Assembly: GCA_020809705.1 (NCBI GenBank)
Contig: CP085827.1
Coordinates: forward strand, 2,480,001 to 2,544,000
DNA from: Calonectria ilicicola
Lineage: Eukaryota > Ascomycota > Sordariomycetes > Hypocreales > Nectriaceae
Reading direction: 5' to 3'
Length of the DNA: 64,000 nucleotides
Both the position numbers and the translations under genes were made by a program. The notes beneath the pieces are model-generated. The model saw only the letters and a list, made by a program, of their open reading frames with translations, was not told where the DNA came from and did no database searches. Of this stretch, positions 32,018 through 41,463 are shown one piece after another (within the stretch, counting starts at the first letter, position 1; every line of letters starts with the position of its first letter).

Positions 32018-33158
32018 ATGGCACTGAATCTTACTATGCGAGCTGCTGCCTTCATCGGTGCATACAATGTTTCTATCATTAACTTGCCAGTTCCAGTTAT
32101 CCAAAACTCGACTGATGCCATCGTCCGTATAACCGCATCGGCAATCTGTGGTTCTGATTTGCATTTTTACCACCAAGGACTAGGCTCCCCAGAAAGTCCA
32201 GTTCCCATTGGCCATGAAGCGATCGGCTACATCGAATCCATCGGCGACGCAGTTCATTCACTGCAAGTTGGAGATTACGTTGTGATCCCGGATAACGTTG
32301 ACGACGGCCAATTTAAATTTGGTCCTGATCTCCCTATATCATACGGCCTTCCTGAGCTGGGTGGTTGCCAAGGTACATAATTCCGTCGTGACCTTGGATC
32401 ATCCGTTTGAATACACCATCTGACCTGGTTCACTAGCTGAATATGTCCGTGTACCGTTTGCAGACGACACTTTGATTCCAGTCCCCGTCAATTCAAGCAC
32501 CGACGTCGACACCATGATTGATTATCTCTTTGTATCCGACATTTTTGCCACTGGTTGGACGGTTCTTGACTTTGCTGGGTTCGAGCCAGGTGATACGGTT
32601 GCAGTCTTCGGCGTCGGTCCTGTTGGACTTTTAGCTGTTTATTCGGCTATTCTCCGAGGTGCATCAAAGGTATACGCTATCGATCATGTCGAATCTCGTC
32701 TCAAGCTGGCAGAGTCGATTGGAGCAATCCCCATCAATTTTAATCGAACCAATCCTGTCGAAGAAATATTGGCTGCTGAACCCAACGGCGTTACCAGAAG
32801 TGTGGATTGTGTAGGTTACGAAGCTATTAATGCTCAGGGCGATATTGAACTCGGAATTGTGCTCCGAAACATGATCAACGTCACCAGCGATTATGGTGGC
32901 CTTGGTGTAGTTGGAGTCTATCTTGGAGACGAAGAAATGACCATGTCCATGTCCCAATTTTGGGGCAAGGCCTTGAAACTGGGAACAGGGATTGTCTTGC
33001 CGCTACAGCACGCGACCGAATTGGTTCAGCTAATTGAGAGTGGACGGGCATCGCCAAGCTTTATTGTCAGTGCCAAGATTGGTATTGAGGAAACGCCAGA
33101 ATATTATCGTCGGTTCGATCAGCACCTAGAATCAAAGGTTGTTATTCTGTTCGACTAG
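32018..33158 (+). CDS. Zinc-type MDR alcohol dehydrogenase without the structural-zinc lobe
   Basis: NAD(P)-dependent oxidation of an alcohol or aldehyde. Exons 32018..32372 and 32437..33158 give 358 aa. Catalytic zinc ligands are visible: Cys in Ile-Cys-Gly-Ser-Asp-Leu-His and the His-Glu pair in Ile-Gly-His-Glu-Ala. The Rossmann loop is Gly-Val-Gly-Pro-Val-Gly-Leu-Leu-Ala-Val, with Asp in Ala-Ile-Asp-His suggesting NAD. The four-Cys loop for the structural zinc is missing: after Val-Ile-Pro-Asp-Asn-Val-Asp-Asp comes a short loop without Cys. The C-terminal region resembles glutathione-independent formaldehyde-dehydrogenase-like proteins (Tyr-Gly-Gly-Leu-Gly-Val-Val-Gly-Val-Tyr). Substrate unknown. 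A TATA box sits 74 bp upstream. Confidence 0.9.
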
Positions 33159-34032
33159 AGCGCAGAGATAGAATATGAATCTCGCCTCTTTCAAATAGAA
33201 TAGCGTTCGAAGCAAGTTTCTTTCAAACTACTGGCATACAGAACTACATTACCTTTCTGTTGATAGGCAATGAAGATGAGAAGTTGTTATGGAGACCAAT
33301 ATATTGTCAGCACACCAAAAGGAAGAACTGATATAGGCCTTTAGACAGGCAAATAGAAAATAAACTGCCAATCTTCCTACTACATATCTCGCATATAACC
33401 ATAATTCTAGCTTACTCGTATAAATTACGAGTGGCATTGGCTATTATGAAGTCAACTCTCTCTAAGTATTCTTAGTTAGCATCCAAGTAACAAGCAGATT
33501 GCATGTTCAAAAAAGCTCTCTCTGCCACTTCATCTGATTTTGAGAGAGAAGCACCAGATGCTTTTACAAAACCATGGGAATCAGTGATCATCAATAAGGG
33601 CCAGGTGAGAAGGGCAAAGGGACTGTCTGTTTTGCCGGTTCAACCTCGCTGTTCAACATGCTCTAGGAGATGGCGCGCCCCTCTCCCACTACTTTTCACT
33701 CCTAGTACCCCCCGCCCTATCATCACCTAGGAAAACTCGTGAAGCATCAGATTTCCGGATATTTTTGTGTGTAAAAAAACACAGAACCCAAAGAAACCAC
33801 ATTGAGATATTAAGAGCTTGTCCAAGCATTCAAGTTATACACACTTCCATAAGGCTACACAACGCCTTCGCATCAACCTTGACCTTTTGGCTACCTTCAA
33901 ACATGATGGTAGCCGTGTAATTCAGTGTTTCTTCTTTCTGCCAGCGCTCTATGAATATTCTTTCACGATGAATCAAGCCTATTGCGTTGTTTTTGTCTTG
34001 CATTTTTGGTTGCCGTTCAGCTCCAGCACCAG
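33159..34032. other. Intergenic region between converging genes, 0.87 kb
   Basis: 3' flanks of the dehydrogenase and HET genes. Frames at 33503-33730 and 33818-34081 show no recognisable protein. Nothing else was seen. Confidence 0.35.
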
Positions 34033-36150
34033 TCACCAATGTCCAGGGCTCAGGAGGGATCCTCTACCACAGGACGTGTAAATGGTGTCAAATTTGCAGG
34101 AATCTGACAAGTTGAACCATGCATCGACACAGTAGATTCTGAATAAGCCGGGTTCAGGGCAAATTTCAGTCATGCTGTCGTCTTTTGCTTCAACCCAAAT
34201 GTTAAAAACACTTCCATGCTCGCTGGTGGTGCCCTGAAGACGGGTGTCCATTTCAAATACCACATACTTTCCAAGAAGTCCATCTTCTGTGCATTTGGCT
34301 ATAGGCCCATTACTTTCGGTATCCAACGTTGTTGAGGACGGCGACATCATTGTCTTGGGAGCCCATCTAAACCCTGACTCGCTTAATTTGGGACAGGTCA
34401 AAAATGGTACATCATCTGGGATGTCCCCGAGTAATATCCAGAATCTTTTTGATCTCTCGTCTCCTTTCACGTTGATTAACTGCCCAGTGTCAAGATTAAG
34501 CATGCCAGATACTGACAAAAACTCTTCAGAAGATGCATTTGTGAGCCTGTACCTAAATGCTCGGTAAATATGGCCAATATTAAGCCAGTTTTGACCAATC
34601 TGCAAGCGGTTGAGCTGCGCTGCTAAACTTCGCCACGCAACGCAAACAGTTCTCCTCATCTGTGGTCGGGTTTTTATTGTGTAGGTATGAAACCCGTCTC
34701 GCGTCACAAACATGAGTTTTCGCGCCAGAACAGCTTCTTCATACGTCCACATTCTCTGCATCCAGGCAGATAAGTAAATATGCGCGCCAAGCTGCTCTGT
34801 GGAGGTTTTTTTCGTACATTTTTCAACTGTCTTGTCAAGCACTAGAACAGTGGCTGCATTCAAGTAGACATCTCTGATGGCTACCAGTGCTTTTTCGTAG
34901 TACACGAAGTGGCCCACAGCTGTTAAGCTTGGAATACATAATGCATCAAGCCAAAACCAACCGGGCTCATTCCCACGATACGACCGACATAACTCGGAAA
35001 CTCTGTTTATTTGGCACTCATTGAGGCCAGTTTCCGTGGCACCACCGATTCCATCAGCCCAAACGTGGGATATTGCAATATAATCCCCAGCCATAGTTCG
35101 GGATCGGCCCTCCACACGGATAACAGAGACACCATTGATATTTTGCAAAGATACGACAGGGATCATGTCCTCAGTGAGTATCCTAACAACTTCGTTCAAG
35201 TCGGGTCTCAACTTTTTACACCCTTGATTCTGACAACAATGTGCTTGTTGATAGGTTCGCACATCAATATTATTCCTTGCACATGCGGATTCTGAGCACG
35301 TCTCATGTCTATCCGGCTCTTGCCTAAATCCCCAAGCACATATCCAATCTATGGTGGATTGGTTCAGAGTATCTTCAAGTAGGTTAATTTGAAACGGGCA
35401 CCAACCCAATCCCCGAAGTTTATCCCGCCGCTTTTGTCCCTCGGGATCTGGATATTGCCAGGTCAAAGCACCTATTGTCGGTAATTTGGGAAATTGCAAG
35501 AACCTGGTCTGCTCAATAGCCTCTGCCAACCGAACTATGGCCGGAACAATTGGCTCTAGGCTATTCATGAAACCGGGGTATTTTGTTTCGAATTTTTGCC
35601 TAAAAGTGCCTTGACTCCATTGTAAGAATCTCGATGTCCACTTATTCACGTGTTGTATATCAAATTGCATGCTCTTATTAACGTTTTCGCTGTGTTGCGG
35701 TTGCATTCGGGTCTGAACCACATGAGCTTGGAGGCAGAAGGGCAAGTTGCGAGTATAAAGATAGTGAACCCCATCTCTATCTTTCCGTACGAGATAAGAC
35801 GTCAGCACCTTCTTCTTTATAACACTCTCAACCAGACCGTGGAATAACCAAGCTTGGAAGAAGGAAGCCACATGATGTCCAATCTCGGACTTTGGTAGAC
35901 CATCGAATCTAGCATGGGCTTGCTCCAGATCACCATCCCAGAGCTTTTCTGTGAGAAATCCAGCGATTATTGAATACTCTGATAAAGAACCCAGCGGGAT
36001 ATCGTTATGGTTGAAACCTAGCCAGGGCGTCTTGGGGGAGAGAAAGTCAATGAGGTCTTGAAGTTGGTCCCAGTCAGTTTTCAAAACGCTATCACGTAAG
36101 GCTGAGGCTTCCTCTTTCCTTGAATCACCGCTGAAGAATAAATGCTCCAT
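34033..36150 (-). CDS. HET-domain (heterokaryon incompatibility) protein
   Basis: An intronless 705-aa protein. The HET domain starts near residue 352 at Tyr-Ile-Ala-Ile-Ser-His-Val-Trp-Ala-Asp-Gly. Next come Leu-Asn-Glu-Cys-Gln-Ile, and then Phe-Trp-Leu-Asp-Ala-Leu-Cys-Ile-Pro-Ser near residue 400, the two best-conserved HET blocks. Trp-Met-Gln-Arg-Met-Trp-Thr-Tyr-Glu-Glu (the usual 'RxWTxQE' block) completes it. An N-terminal half of about 340 residues has a Cys-rich patch (Cys-Ser-Glu-Ser-Ala-Cys, Cys-Cys-Gln-Asn-Gln-Gly-Cys) seen in this subgroup. HET proteins take part in non-self recognition and can trigger cell death on fusion of unlike strains; most, including this one, have no tested role. 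It is divergent from a membrane-protein gene across 781 bp. Confidence 0.93.
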   Translation of the reverse strand: MEHLFFSGDSRKEEASALRDSVLKTDWDQLQDLIDFLSPKTPWLGFNHNDIPLGSLSEYSIIAGFLTEKLWDGDLEQAHARFDGLPKSEIGHHVASFFQAWLFHGLVESVIKKKVLTSYLVRKDRDGVHYLYTRNLPFCLQAHVVQTRMQPQHSENVNKSMQFDIQHVNKWTSRFLQWSQGTFRQKFETKYPGFMNSLEPIVPAIVRLAEAIEQTRFLQFPKLPTIGALTWQYPDPEGQKRRDKLRGLGWCPFQINLLEDTLNQSTIDWICAWGFRQEPDRHETCSESACARNNIDVRTYQQAHCCQNQGCKKLRPDLNEVVRILTEDMIPVVSLQNINGVSVIRVEGRSRTMAGDYIAISHVWADGIGGATETGLNECQINRVSELCRSYRGNEPGWFWLDALCIPSLTAVGHFVYYEKALVAIRDVYLNAATVLVLDKTVEKCTKKTSTEQLGAHIYLSAWMQRMWTYEEAVLARKLMFVTRDGFHTYTIKTRPQMRRTVCVAWRSLAAQLNRLQIGQNWLNIGHIYRAFRYRLTNASSEEFLSVSGMLNLDTGQLINVKGDERSKRFWILLGDIPDDVPFLTCPKLSESGFRWAPKTMMSPSSTTLDTESNGPIAKCTEDGLLGKYVVFEMDTRLQGTTSEHGSVFNIWVEAKDDSMTEICPEPGLFRIYCVDAWFNLSDSCKFDTIYTSCGRGSLLSPGHW

Positions 36151-36931
36151 CGCCTTGTGAAATTACAGAAATGGTGCGAATTTGTAATTGACAGCAGGAA
36201 GTCCAGCCACATCAGCAAAAAATGTGCAGATGATGATTTAGAAAATAGGCGGTGAGACATATTTATGCCACATTCTCGGGTGTCATGAAATTATTCAATG
36301 CAGAATCATGATAATCTAATGATGTGTCCTCGAATCATTGGTTGTCCTATCTTGTTGGTGCATGTAATCGTTGCATTGACAAGGGTCTTGTCGCTGAGGT
36401 TGAAATTGAAACTGCATCCGTTTTGGGCAGCCTACACATTGTAGGGTAGGATTGAAACAAGCTGATGAGAATTTAATGGCCTCTTGTAATTCTTATCTAT
36501 CACGCTCCAGCCCCATCAGTGTGTAGTTTGCAATGTTCCAATCGATTCCTAGATTTCCCACTAACACCTCAGTCGAATGATGTCTCCAACCATTCCATCT
36601 TCTATTTGGCAATCTCAAAAAAGCGTATCCAATACCAGCTCAGGCTCTTAAGCAACAATGGACCCATCCCGCTGACGTTTTTTCTATCTTGTTGCTCTTG
36701 GGTGGGGAAGTTATCAATAAAGCGCTCGCTCAATTGTCTGGAGGCTAATGCCTGTTGCCCCGGAGGGCAACTGCTTGGTTGTGACTGCTAAAAATGGTTA
36801 CGTTAGAAACAATGTCCCCCGCTGTGGTGCGGTGGCTACACCACGGGAGCGGTTAAGTCAACAACCAAGGTTGGGAACCTGTATTAGCCTCGGCACAGGA
36901 CCCAATAGGGCGGAAGAGTTTATAAGCATAT
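36151..36931. promoter_or_regulatory. Divergent promoter region of the HET and membrane-protein genes
   Basis: Contains a perfect 7-bp hairpin GTTGCCC-CGGA-GGGCAAC at 36754-36771. A looser GTGGTG/CACCAC pair lies near 36822-36844. The frame at 36748-36969 overlaps these and is not accepted as coding. Confidence 0.4.
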
Positions 36932-38126
36932 ATGACAGTCATCGTCCTCGCATACAACATAATATATAATATACCAAATGAAAGCCATGCCCCCGGGGGT
37001 TTGGCACCATACGCTAACCCACAGCTAGAGGTTTTCCTCCGAGTTAAAAACAAAGCTGCAAAGGCGGAGGGATGGTAGTGCGCTGCACAGTTCCTCTATA
37101 CGGTTGATGTAAATAGCCAAATTAGTCAAGTTAGCTGAATTGACATACATTAATATTAGAAACAATGTCAGCTGGGTGATTGCACGGATGCTCCGGGACC
37201 ACGAGTCCCGGACGGACCCTTCCATACGAGCACGTTTGAATGAGATGCCAGATGAGAGAATGCGATACATGAAGCGGCACAGCAAAAAAGGTACCGAAAT
37301 TCCGCGCCCCAGCCAAACAGGACTTTGTATTTCCATCTACGAACCAAGCAAGACAAAAACTTCAGGAAAGCCAACACACGATTTTATCTACTGGAGCGGA
37401 TTGGTCGTAGCCACGATCCAGCTCTTAATTTCATCAATTCCCTTCATAACAGAAGGCAATTGGTATATTCTACTCGTTACCGCATGCGGCACGGCGTTGG
37501 CTTTTGCTATAGGCAGCTTACCCGGGTGGGTATCTGAGAAATGGGCTTGTCGTCGCGGGTCACACAATGCGTACATTCTCACACAGGGAAATGGATCGCA
37601 GCACGCCATCATGGTTCTTGGAAATGGCAGCGGCCTCAACTTGGAAGATCTAGCTGCGACTTCGCTGAAGCCTGTTCAAGCATCTGACTTGGGTACGAGA
37701 ATATGTCTTGCACTGCTATCTGTCATATGGGTTTGTTTGTTGGTGTCCGCTGCCGGGATAAGTCAAAATACTGGATATCTCTTAGCTGTCGGTGGAATTG
37801 GAATGCTCCAGAACATACTGGTCGTCGGCTGGAGAAGAAACCCCAGCGCCCTAGGTATTCATCTTGAATTCGTTGCTGTTGTGGGAGAGATGGCCACGAT
37901 GGATGCATTATTCAAGCTTGAATCAAGGCATGCCGGCGCAGGATGGAGCTTGGTGCCCATCTTTTTCCCAGGGGAATTACTACCGGATGAAGTGAGAAGA
38001 TGGGAAGATATGCGAACCAAAACGCCTGACGTGGATCAGCCAGAGCTCCCTGGCGATCAGAATTTAGATGCAATGGCAACTGAATCGTGGATTGCTCGTG
38101 CAAAAACTTATGAAGACTTAAAGTAA
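36932..38126 (+). CDS. Uncharacterised fungal multi-pass membrane protein
   Basis: The main exon is 37172..38126. I propose a 5' exon 36932..37074 joined over an intron 37075..37171 (GTAGTG donor, CAG acceptor), giving 365 aa and adding Ala-Pro-Tyr-Ala-Asn-Pro-Gln-Leu-Glu-Val-Phe-Leu-Arg-Val-Lys-Asn-Lys-Ala-Ala-Lys. Without it the protein would start at Met 37140 with 328 aa. Conserved-looking blocks are Trp-Val-Ile-Ala-Arg-Met-Leu-Arg-Asp-His-Glu-Ser-Arg, and Leu-Thr-Gln-Gly-Asn-Gly-Ser-Gln-His-Ala-Ile-Met-Val-Leu-Gly-Asn-Gly-Ser-Gly. I recall these from a widespread ascomycete family of unknown function. About four hydrophobic segments are visible (near Leu-Leu-Ile-Ser-Ser-Ile-Pro-Phe, Ile-Leu-Leu-Val-Thr-Ala-Cys-Gly, Leu-Ala-Leu-Leu-Ser-Val-Ile-Trp and Leu-Ala-Val-Gly-Gly-Ile). 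The family is often longer at the N-terminus, so it could be truncated. Confidence 0.7.
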
Positions 38127-38428
38127 CGGGTACGATCAACTACTAAGAATACGTCTTCCACAAACAAAAACTAGGATAAATGCGAAAATTGGACGAACAA
38201 GATGAATTGTGCTTATTTTTCTGCCGGATAAGTATCGAGTTCAATTCCCATGCTTGTCTCATGTCTAATTGAATTTGGTTCTTGACATACCCTGTACCAT
38301 ATTAATCCTTCAAGCCCTTTCTTAGGTAGCAGCTCAGACAACATCAAATGTCAAGGGTGATCCGAATATTCATATTCAAAAATTATATTACAGTTCTTCT
38401 TAAGAGTCATTCATTTTCTCAGATCCAA
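38127..38428. other. Short intergenic region between converging genes
   Basis: 302 bp of A/T-rich 3' flank shared by the membrane-protein gene and the phosphoesterase gene. Nothing specific was seen. Confidence 0.35.
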
Positions 38429-40162
38429 TTATTTCATCCCGGCCTTGGCTTTGCCATTCCCGACCGGCTGCTTACGCCTCTGGCTTGTACCCAAAACGTC
38501 GCCAAAAGCACAAGATACCGCTTGATAAAACTTGGCATCGACATCAACGCCTGAACTGACAAGCGCCTCAACAACCCCGTACACTACAGCCCATACTAAT
38601 ACAATAAAATCCACAATATGTACAAACCACCAAAAGTGTTGAGTGCCCAAGGGACATTCAGTGTACTCGTATCGCCACTCCCATTCATTGTAGTCGAACC
38701 AGAGGCTCAGCAGACCAGCGTTACCGCCAAACCCACCCATCATGCTGCGGACTGTGATTTCGCGACGTCCTGGGATGCCGTCGCTACCAAAAATGCCCTT
38801 GGATTGGGCGTCGGACCATTTGGCCACTTCCCAAGAACGAGCCGAGGCTGATGTACCATTTGTCTGGTTGATGTAGTGGTATGTGTCACAACCCTCGTGG
38901 TCGTGTCCGTTCAACATGAGGCCAGGGCGGCCATACCCCCCATTGGGAGCGCCTCTTCTCGCAGCCATGCCCCAGATTCCTTCCAGGAAGCCTTTACTGG
39001 CATCGCCGCTGAGCTGATTTTGCTCCTTCAGGCCTCCTCCATCCTGTGCGCCGTGGAAGCTGAAGTATGGAGCATCAACGCAGATGCCTTCGGGCTTATA
39101 CATGGGAATGTGAGTCAAGACGATGGTGAAGTCGCCCTTGGAGTCGACAGGGCTGGATGCCGAGATGGCGTCGTTGATAAACTTGTAGGTAGCATCTTGG
39201 AGTGCCGTCGAATTTGCAGGGGTGTCAAGATTCATGTCGTTGACGGTAATGATTCGGATTTCTGGGCGAAGACGATCGGAATCGGGGTTTTCGGTGGGGT
39301 GGTACATCTTAGTGAGCTGCTCATCGTCGGTGATGGGAAGCTGGAAATGAAGATCATAGTTTGCCTTGCCAAATGCCTTTTCGAATCGTTCCAGTCGCTC
39401 CTCGGTCAGATCTCCGGCATACCCAACGTCGTGGTTTCCGGCCACATTGAGCAACCATTTAGACCAAACCTTTTCTTTCTCGCTTCCATCCAAGTACCCA
39501 GACACGCCGTAATCTGACGAGGGGTATGGTGCCTGCTCATCTGGTAGTCGCTCAGCACCCTTGAACGTTCGCTTCCAGAACCGCTTGCTCCGCTTCTCGA
39601 ATTCGACGTCATCGATCCATTGACTGCCGAGCAAATCTCCAAGAACCGTCACATGGGTCGGTACCGCCCACCAATGGAGGGTGCGATAGATGTGGCCGAG
39701 GTAAAAGTCGTTTCCGAAGTGATCGAAACGCTTGCGAAAGGACTCGAGGATGTGGAAGATGTCGTCGAATGCAATGTCGACCATTTCGTGCGTGACTTTC
39801 TTAAATCGTTCGCGAAGTGATGAGTGTCTAGTCTGAAAAGTGGCATGTCTAAAGGCTTCCCTGAGGTGGGGGAATACGCCGAGGTGGTTGATGGGAATTG
39901 AGGTGTCACCTTCCAGCTGCGGGTCACCAAGAGCAAGTAGTCGGAAAGGAGCCAATTTCTGGCGATCTTCAACCGTCAACTCGTTCCTTGAAGCTGGCCA
40001 GTGTAGCTTCTTTGTTAGCTCGAAAGCATCTTGGCTGCTTCCGGACGCAGAAGGGAATGCGCAGCTCTGGAAAAAAGGGAACATGTAGAGATAGATGGTG
40101 ATAGCTACCGCCAGGGGCACCACGAGGCGCAAGCCATGGCGGAGAACGGCCACAACGGACAT
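38429..40162 (-). CDS. Cdc1/Ted1-type calcineurin-like metallophosphoesterase
   Basis: Membrane-bound phosphoesterase of the group that removes ethanolamine-phosphate from GPI glycans in the ER and Golgi (yeast Cdc1 and Ted1, mammalian PGAP5). Intronless, 577 aa. An N-terminal membrane segment lies at about residues 12-31. The five metallophosphatase blocks are Leu-Gly-Asp-Pro-Gln (residues 78-82), Val-Leu-Gly-Asp-Leu-Leu-Gly-Ser, Ala-Gly-Asn-His-Asp, Leu-Thr-His-Ile-Pro-Met-Tyr and Asn-Gly-His-Asp-His-Glu-Gly-Cys-Asp, all intact. A C-terminal membrane segment (Val-His-Ile-Val-Asp-Phe-Ile-Val-Leu-Val-Trp-Ala-Val-Val) lies near residues 510-530, before a Lys-rich tail. Cdc1 and Ted1 cannot be told apart by eye. 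The start at 40162 is the first Met before the membrane anchor. Confidence 0.92.
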   Translation of the reverse strand: MSVVAVLRHGLRLVVPLAVAITIYLYMFPFFQSCAFPSASGSSQDAFELTKKLHWPASRNELTVEDRQKLAPFRLLALGDPQLEGDTSIPINHLGVFPHLREAFRHATFQTRHSSLRERFKKVTHEMVDIAFDDIFHILESFRKRFDHFGNDFYLGHIYRTLHWWAVPTHVTVLGDLLGSQWIDDVEFEKRSKRFWKRTFKGAERLPDEQAPYPSSDYGVSGYLDGSEKEKVWSKWLLNVAGNHDVGYAGDLTEERLERFEKAFGKANYDLHFQLPITDDEQLTKMYHPTENPDSDRLRPEIRIITVNDMNLDTPANSTALQDATYKFINDAISASSPVDSKGDFTIVLTHIPMYKPEGICVDAPYFSFHGAQDGGGLKEQNQLSGDASKGFLEGIWGMAARRGAPNGGYGRPGLMLNGHDHEGCDTYHYINQTNGTSASARSWEVAKWSDAQSKGIFGSDGIPGRREITVRSMMGGFGGNAGLLSLWFDYNEWEWRYEYTECPLGTQHFWWFVHIVDFIVLVWAVVYGVVEALVSSGVDVDAKFYQAVSCAFGDVLGTSQRRKQPVGNGKAKAGMK

Positions 40163-40991
40163 GTAGCCTACTGCATGTGCAAAAAACGGCCTGACAGCAA
40201 GAATAAAGAAACACCGTGGATTTTAGGGAGAGACTATCCACGGAGGCGGCCGACGAAAAGAACAGAACAAAAATAAGAAAGGGGTTGAAGCAATCGCCAA
40301 AAAAGATGGAATCCCTGCAGCGCCCTGGACACGCGCCACTTGGTCGTTTACATGTGCATTGAGTGGCCATGTCCGTCCCACATGCTTGCTTAGTCATGTA
40401 CGCCACACATTCCTTGATGCAACGCTGAGTGTATTGAGCATGTATTGAAGAGCCCCAGGGGCTGACAGGCTTTTGTTGGAATGAGAATCCGTAAAGCAAT
40501 AGTGTCTGGGTTTCCAAGGCATGTAATTAAAACCAGTACATTTTTAGTTCACATTTGGTGCCAGATGTGCTCGCTGGAGGTGATATCCATGTCTCAACGA
40601 CGATCGATGCGATCATGCACAATACCAACGAACCATGCTCCAAGCTTAATAATAGAGCTAATCGTTAAAGGCCCTCTGTGACCTGACTACCAGTATGCAA
40701 ACAAAGAAGGGTCAAATCTCAACCAACATCTAGAACCTGTCCAAGGGTAGCACAAATTGTGTTTCTAATGTTTAAAACGTTGACGTCTGATTTGATTGAA
40801 TGTCCATCTCTAACAACTGGATCTCTAACATGCTTTTTTTTTCTCGCCAATTGCTGAAGCAATCCAACCAACGAAACCCCTGACACAAGGCGTAACATTA
40901 TGTATGGCCCTGCAACCTTGCTGTTTTTCAAGTGGCGTATCGCCATAGCGCACTCTATTGTCTGAACCCACTGCGGAAAATGGTCGCATCA
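40163..40991. other. Intergenic region, 0.83 kb
   Basis: Promoter of the phosphoesterase gene and 3' flank of the next minus-strand gene. The frame 39969-40517 (minus) overlaps the phosphoesterase in another frame and is a shadow. Nothing else was seen. Confidence 0.35.
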
Positions 40992-41463
40992 TCATTGAGC
41001 TTCATACATTTCCTCGTCATCTCGAGGCCATTCCACCTCAAACTCAACGTCTTCATCCTCGTCATCCACAAACGCAAACGCAACAAGGCTGTTGTTCTTC
41101 ACACCCAACTGGGTAGGTGTGCTGTCTCCATTCCTTGAGTTCAGCTTCTTCCATCCTCGCGACGGGTCGTTGGGCACGGTGAGAACTGCATAGGCGATCT
41201 GAGCATCCGGGTCTGACGGCACGTCGGTGGTTTTTGGAGGGGCGATTGATGTGGTCAACCCCTGTGGATATCTCTCCTGTAACAGCTCCAGGAGCTGCGC
41301 TGTGACGGTGCTGAAGGGTGCCAAGGCGTCCACGAAGAGATAGATGGTGTGGATGCCGTGCTTAAATCGCACTGAAATGTGCGCATCGTCAACATCGGCC
41401 TGGATAAGTCAGTTACTGTGACAGGTACACCGTTAAAGGCAACTCAAGAACCCCTCATACCAT
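40992..41463 (-). CDS. Small acidic-tailed conserved protein with an ATG-only first exon
   Basis: 136 aa. The coding exon is 41399..40992 and has no in-frame ATG near its start. An ATG at 41463..41461 is followed at once by GTATGA, and the intron 41460..41400 has a CTGAC branch site and a CAG acceptor. The join gives Met-Ala-Asp-Val-Asp-Asp-Ala-His-Ile-Ser-Val-Arg-Phe-Lys-His-Gly, so exon 1 contributes only the start codon. The first 60 residues (Thr-Ile-Tyr-Leu-Phe-Val-Asp-Ala-Leu, then Leu-Leu-Glu-Leu-Leu-Gln-Glu-Arg-Tyr) could be a beta-grasp-like fold. The tail is acidic (Asp-Asp-Glu-Asp-Glu-Asp-Val-Glu-Phe-Glu-Val-Glu-Trp-Pro). It resembles conserved fungal proteins of unknown role. No signal peptide. 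Confidence 0.78.

Noticed and set aside
25001..33158. Secondary-metabolite gene cluster
   Set aside because: No core synthase, P450 or methyltransferase is present.
38876..39517. 213-codon frame antisense to the phosphoesterase gene
   Set aside because: Opposite conserved metallophosphatase blocks; no homology recognised.
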